Below the pieces are notes generated by a model. The model ran no database searches and was not told the origin of the DNA. It saw only the letters and a program-made list of their open reading frames with translations. From Naematelia aurantialba (taxonomy: Eukaryota; Basidiomycota; Tremellomycetes; Tremellales; Naemateliaceae), in assembly GCA_021527695.1 (NCBI GenBank), contig JAKFAO010000001.1, positions 1,736,001 to 1,800,000 on the forward strand: a DNA stretch of 64,000 nt. Direction: 5' to 3'. A program made the position numbers and the translations under genes. Of this stretch, positions 59,784 through 64,000 are shown piece after piece; the first letter of the stretch is position 1; each line of letters starts with the position of its first letter.

Positions 59784-62303
59784 ATGCTTGCGACATGCTT
59801 GCAACGCCAGGCGACAGTCCTACATGTCCTCTCGCTGACACTTCGCCGCGAATTTTTCCATCGACCTCCTGTTCCCTCGTTTCTCTCGCAGTCGCAGCCC
59901 TATTCGTCTCAGCCGGGAGCTCAGCTTCCAACCCCAGGTGGGGAGGGCAGCAATGACGCTTCGGGGGCCGGCTTTTGGGGGGACGTGCTGCCGTCACCGG
60001 TGTCACATCCAGTCTATCAGAGGCAGCCCCGGCGACGTGTCAGGGAGGCGGGCGAGGGCGAGGAAGAGGTGAGCCCTTCGCTGGCTGATGGCTGGCATCT
60101 CTGACCCACTGCAGGCGATCTTTCCTACCGGCACTATCGTCGCCGATCCTCTCACATTGACAGATCCGCTGCAATACTGTGTCGCAGGGGTTGGCCAACC
60201 CCGCTCCACTCCGACCACATCGACTACATCATCTACGCCCGACGCGCATCTTATGGCCAAACTCGACGGTGTCTTGAAACAGTGGTTACCGCGAAAAGAG
60301 CTGTATGAATCCCTACGACAATTCATCCGTGAACTCCCTCCGCGGCCCTCGAGCGTGCCCGGTCTCGTGGATCGCGTCCACCTTCTGAGAAGAGTATCGT
60401 ACAACTTCTTCTCCCCGTATCCCCAACACAACACCGTCGGCTATCACAACCACCTGCAAATCCTCTGGTCGGAGATCATGGAAATTGTCAGGGAGCTCCA
60501 GGCAAGGGGGTGCGTCGAGCTGGTGCTCGAGAACGGCCAGACCAAGGGACTGCACTTGAAGAGCTTTGACCGAATCATCTCGAGCTACGTCCAGCACCCT
60601 CCGGAACACAACGACACACACTGGAAACTAAATCAGGGAGCGTGGAAGCGGTCCAGCCTCGAGAAGACGGTCGAGCTCGTCTTGTCTCTCTTTGACAGCC
60701 TGTCCATGAGGCAGTTTGATGCCGTCCTGCGATACTATGCGCTGTACGAGCCGCCGACGTCGCCCCAGGCAGTGCGAGAGGCGAGACGCCGGCCGGATGC
60801 CAGGGAAGCCCAGATAGCAGAGGTCAGGAAACGCTGGGAGAAACGCAAATCCCTCGTCACGACACTGGAACGGGTCCTCGCGGAGCGGAACGAACGGAAA
60901 TCCGACATTGGGCGACTGAAAAAAGTGGATGTAGATAGCGAGCAGGCAAGGACGGACCTCCAGTTCTCGCTGTATCGCGTGTGCTCGGCTTGCTTGTCTG
61001 ATATCGCCAGACTGGGAATCGGAGACACGGCCGATACGCGGAGTCTGGTGAAAGACGCGTATTTCTGGCGGGCACGTCGAGACACAATCGTCAGCGCGTG
61101 CCAAGAACGGCTCTCTCGACCCGATGGGCTCATGTCACGCTGGGTGCGCTTTGTCGCGCGTGGCGGGGTGGGACCCGATTCCGATTCAACAACTGCCGAA
61201 CGAAATTCAAGTATGGGAAGCAGAGGCGACGCTGCCGGCGAGCCACCAGGCTCAGGGGCAGAGCCGCTCCAGCGCGGGCGGTCCGTCGGTGGACTTCCAC
61301 GGCCGCCGAGGGATGAAGCAACACCGAACACGAACGTTGTGGTGCCTACGTACGTGGAAGAACGAAGTATCAAGCTGCTCCTGTCCGATGCGATACGTCA
61401 AGACGGGATTCCATCTGTGCCTCCACCGCCGGTGTTGAACGCAGGACACATTCACCGACTGGACGATCCCCTCGATCTGCTGCGGCTGTACTTTGGCGTT
61501 TCGCGACAGCAACCACGCGCGCCTGTGCAGCGCAAGGACAAGGGCGCCGGTGAAAAGCACCTCTCTGGTGCGATTTTCGCAGTCCGGAATCACTTTTACA
61601 ACAAAAAGTCGTTTTCGTCCGTGTGTGAGCTGGTCGAGGTGCTCCTCGGCGTGCCGAAAGCGGACCCAGAGGGCTCATGGTCCATGCACAAGGTCCGCAG
61701 CGACCATTGACGCCTATGCCGGTAACCGCGTCCACGTCCACGTCCACGTCCACTCCCACGCCCACAAAGCCTTCCACTTCCATGCCGACGAAGCCGTCCA
61801 CGTCCACGTCCGCCGTCGGCGTGCCCACGACCCGCCACCGACTACCGACGTACCCCATCCCGGCGCCGCCTCTAGACGGCAAAGTGCTCGCTGGGATCCT
61901 GTTGACCGCCCGCGACCCCGACCAGTTCGCGTACCTCCTCGTCCTGCTGCTCCGCCTGCCCCGGCCCCGCAGCTACGCCGTGATCGACCAGCCCACTCGC
62001 CGGATGTTGCGGCACTTTGCGTTCTACGCCTCCGCGCCGCCGCGGCGCACGGCCAACTTGCTGCTGGTGCCGCCTGACGACCCGCTGCGGCCCCTGCTTG
62101 TGAAAGAGGGGTTCATGGGCCTGCTGCGGCACGCGTACCGCTTCTGGGGGGTCGGCGTGCCAGACACGGTGTTCCGCGCCGACAGGGAGGGACGCACGTC
62201 CAGAAGCGGCCTGGACGCACAGGCCCTGCGGAGGCGGTACGCGATGTCGAGGAGGACGCCAAAGCTGCTGTCGCAGCATACGGACAGCGCGCATTTCTCG
62301 TAG
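59784..62303 (+). CDS. large uncharacterised protein
   Basis: Three exons. The first (ATG 59784) gives a basic/Pro-rich head ending EGEEE and joins in phase over a short intron (60069-60114) to AIFPTGTIVADPLTL. A 1.6-kb exon encodes mostly helical sequence (LRRVSYNFFSPYPQHNTVGY, SLEKTVELVLSLFDSL, RKRWEKRKSLVTTLERVL). A 77-nt intron (61693-61769) joins MHK to PSTSMPTKP and a last exon with AYLLVLLLRLPRPRSY and LLRHAYRFWGVG. Without the last splice the frame would stop at 61708-61710. About 825 residues. A Ser/Gly-rich linker with GAEPLQRGRSVGGL lies in the middle. I do not recognise the family; ATG choice is provisional. Confidence 0.6.
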
Positions 62304-63005
62304 CGTCCTGCATGGTGTTGCTCACAGCACGTACATGTGCCATGCATGGTGTTGCTGTTGCAGTTGCCTAGAGCACGTACAATGCACGATGGCGGGGCCG
62401 ACGGCGGTACTGGAAGAGCACAGACGTTCATGCGTGATACACATGGCACACACTACGTGCGCAAGCCATATACATACTACATATGCAAGGCACATACTAC
62501 GTACGCAAAGCACAGACGATCTCCAATGCCCTCGACACTTTGTTCCTCCCGCTGTCTCACTGTGAACCCGCGCTGCAGTGGACACGCGCCTCTGTTGCAA
62601 GCTCGCCTATTCAAACACTCCTTGTCGACGCCTTTGCGCAGTCGTGCCAGTAACGACGCGCTGAGATTCCTCGCTAAACACACACGAGTGGTATATATCA
62701 TGTATCTTGCATCTGCATCTGCATCTGCCTCTGCCTCTGCATTTGTATCTGCATCTGCCTCTCCATCTGCATCTGCCTCTCCATCTGCATCTGTATCTGC
62801 ATCTGTATCTGAATCTGCATCTGCAAATTTACGCCAAACGCAAAGCGACATACTGAACTGACTCGTACTCCCCACGCACACCGCCGAAGCCGCCTCTCGC
62901 GTCGTGCTCCTGCGTGTCCCGAAACATCATAAACGAAATCAAAACACCCCGTATCCGGTCTCTGCTACCATCAAGAGACACAAAACAATCGCGTGCCAGC
63001 TACGC
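62304..63005. other. convergent intergenic region with repeats
   Basis: About 700 bp between two stop codons. It has a repeated GCATGGTGTTGCT motif (62310-62360), several CACATAC/TACGTACGC-like short repeats (62450-62515) and a long ATCTGC hexamer array. No gene is supported. Confidence 0.6.
62711..62825. repeat. (ATCTGC)n hexanucleotide array with variants
   Basis: About nineteen hexamers of ATCTGC, with CTCTGC, ATTTGT, ATCTGT and CTCTCC variants. Read as protein it gives Ser-Ala or Asp-Ala repeats in some frames, which I regard as artefactual because the array lies between convergent genes. Confidence 0.9.
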
Positions 63006-64000
63006 CTAAGCCACAGCTGCACCCACGCCGCCCTTCTCCTTGACGTTGTGATTCCGGATAAAGATGCCCGACACAAACGCCAGCACCACCGCCACGAAGA
63101 TGGGGATGAGACTCGCCGTGATGGCTTTCACATACGCCTCGATGACGGGCGCCTGCTCGGCAAGCGGCAGAGTGTAGATGGCCTCGGTCGACTCGCGGAC
63201 AGTTTCAAACGGTGCGTCGGGAGCCAGGAGGTGGAGGTACTTGTTCAGGTAGATGGACTGAGGAAGATTGTCAGTACAGTACAGTACAGTACAGGTCGAG
63301 CCAGACGGTAGCACGTCTGCGACCAGTCAAGATGAAGATACATACTTCGACCGTGTTGATGATTCCGATACCGATGGCGGCGCCAGTCAACTGGAAGAAG
63401 GACACCACTCCGGTTGCCTGGCATGCAAGTCAGCTGTCATGTGCTGTTACGGGATTTGAAACGATCAAACTTACCTGCGGAAGGAGATGCGGCCGATCAT
63501 GGTACTCTGCCTGGACTGCCACCAAGACGTTCTGGAAACTCAATCCGATACCAAAGCCAGCCAGGATCTGGTACCCGATGATCTTGGCGTTACTGGTCGT
63601 CTGGTCCATGGTGTAGAGGAGACCAAACCCTACGGCGGTGATGGGCGGTCCTACCAAGATCCACCAGTAGTATATTCCAGTGGCCGTCACTGCACCGCCC
63701 GAGACGAAGATGCCAATGCAGCAAGCAAGCATGTATCTGCCCTCGTCAGCTAGTACTGCTGTGGGAAGCTAAGAGAGGCGAACGGGATGATGTCGATACC
63801 GGCTTTCGTGGGAGAGTGGTCTCGGACCTGTCGCCGATCAGTGCACACACTAACGGATAGAGACAAGCACTCACAGCCTCGTAGAACAAGGGCAGCTGGT
63901 ACGTCCCGCCAAGCATGCAGAGCATGAAGAAGACTGGAACCGTGAGTACGACCCCGTCTCGTAGCTATGCGATGAGGGCTCACAGATGCATGCACTGCAG
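63006..64000 (-). CDS. DHA2-type MFS multidrug transporter, 3' part (truncated by window edge)
   Basis: Fourteen-span drug:proton antiporter family. From the right edge: a span with FFMLCMLGG, the family motif VRDHSPTKAGIDIIPFA, ACCIGIFVSGGAVTATGIYYWWILVGPPITAVGFGLLYT, KIIGYQILAGFGIGLSFQNVLVAVQ, a short exon with QATGVVSFFQLTGAAIGIGI, then SIYLNKYLHLLAPDAPFETV and a last span ASLIPIFVAVVLAFVSGIFIRN. Stop TAG 63006-63008. At least four introns. The 5' half lies beyond position 64000. Substrate is not predictable. Confidence 0.85.

Noticed and set aside
62477..62881. minus-strand frame rich in Asp-Ala repeats
   Set aside because: It is the translation of the ATCTGC array between two converging genes, with no splice or family support.

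Overview
The window looks like nuclear DNA of a GC-rich basidiomycete yeast, probably a tremellomycete (Trichosporonales or Cryptococcus relatives). This is inferred from dense genes on both strands, many short introns (about 36-110 nt) with GT...AG ends and CTGAC/CTAAC-type branch sites, Zn2Cys6 regulators, and fungal families such as DAL5-like permeases, siderophore transporters and Dicer. I saw no tRNA, rRNA, CRISPR array or transposon. Exon structures were worked out by hand from reading-frame continuity and family conservation. ALG6, EFB1, the RGG protein and the single-span membrane protein were solved in full and have consistent phase; most other genes are given as spans with key joins.

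Layout. 0-4 kb: a small uncharacterised gene, then ALG6 (N-glycan glucosylation). 4-8.6 kb: a Zn2Cys6 regulator divergent from a ketopantoate-reductase-like gene. 8.8-12.7 kb: three neighbouring, same-strand members of an unrecognised, fast-diverging protein family, one apparently damaged; the gene at 143 may be a distant fourth. 12.7-13.7 kb holds no gene. 13.7-23.4 kb: EFB1 (translation elongation factor 1-beta), a BTB/POZ germ-cell-less-like protein, a single-span membrane protein, a METTL7-like methyltransferase and an amidohydrolase. 24-32.4 kb: a metabolic island with a siderophore-iron transporter, a TauD/JLP1-type sulfonate dioxygenase and a DAL5-family permease. The last two are divergent from one 725-bp promoter and plausibly form an import-plus-degradation module for organosulfonates. 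33-45 kb: mitochondrial aspartate/glutamate carrier (AGC1 type), an RGG protein, a second Zn2Cys6 regulator with an 8-nt microexon, a degenerate mitochondrial-carrier-like protein and a D-2-hydroxyacid dehydrogenase. 45-54 kb: POL12 (DNA polymerase alpha B subunit), a third Zn2Cys6 regulator with an unusually long zinc-cluster loop, and ALG12 (N-glycan mannosylation). 54-64 kb: a membrane J-protein, a Dicer without a helicase domain, a large unrecognised protein and the 3' part of a DHA2-type MFS transporter cut by the window edge.

The most notable items are the helicase-less Dicer with a substituted metal-ligand position in its second RNase III domain, the diverging paralogue cluster, the microexon carrying the first zinc-cluster cysteine, the sulfonate pair, an exact ATCWGATAA iron-GATA site upstream of the siderophore transporter, and a recurrent pattern of pyrimidine-rich tandem repeats in introns, nearly always on the sense strand.
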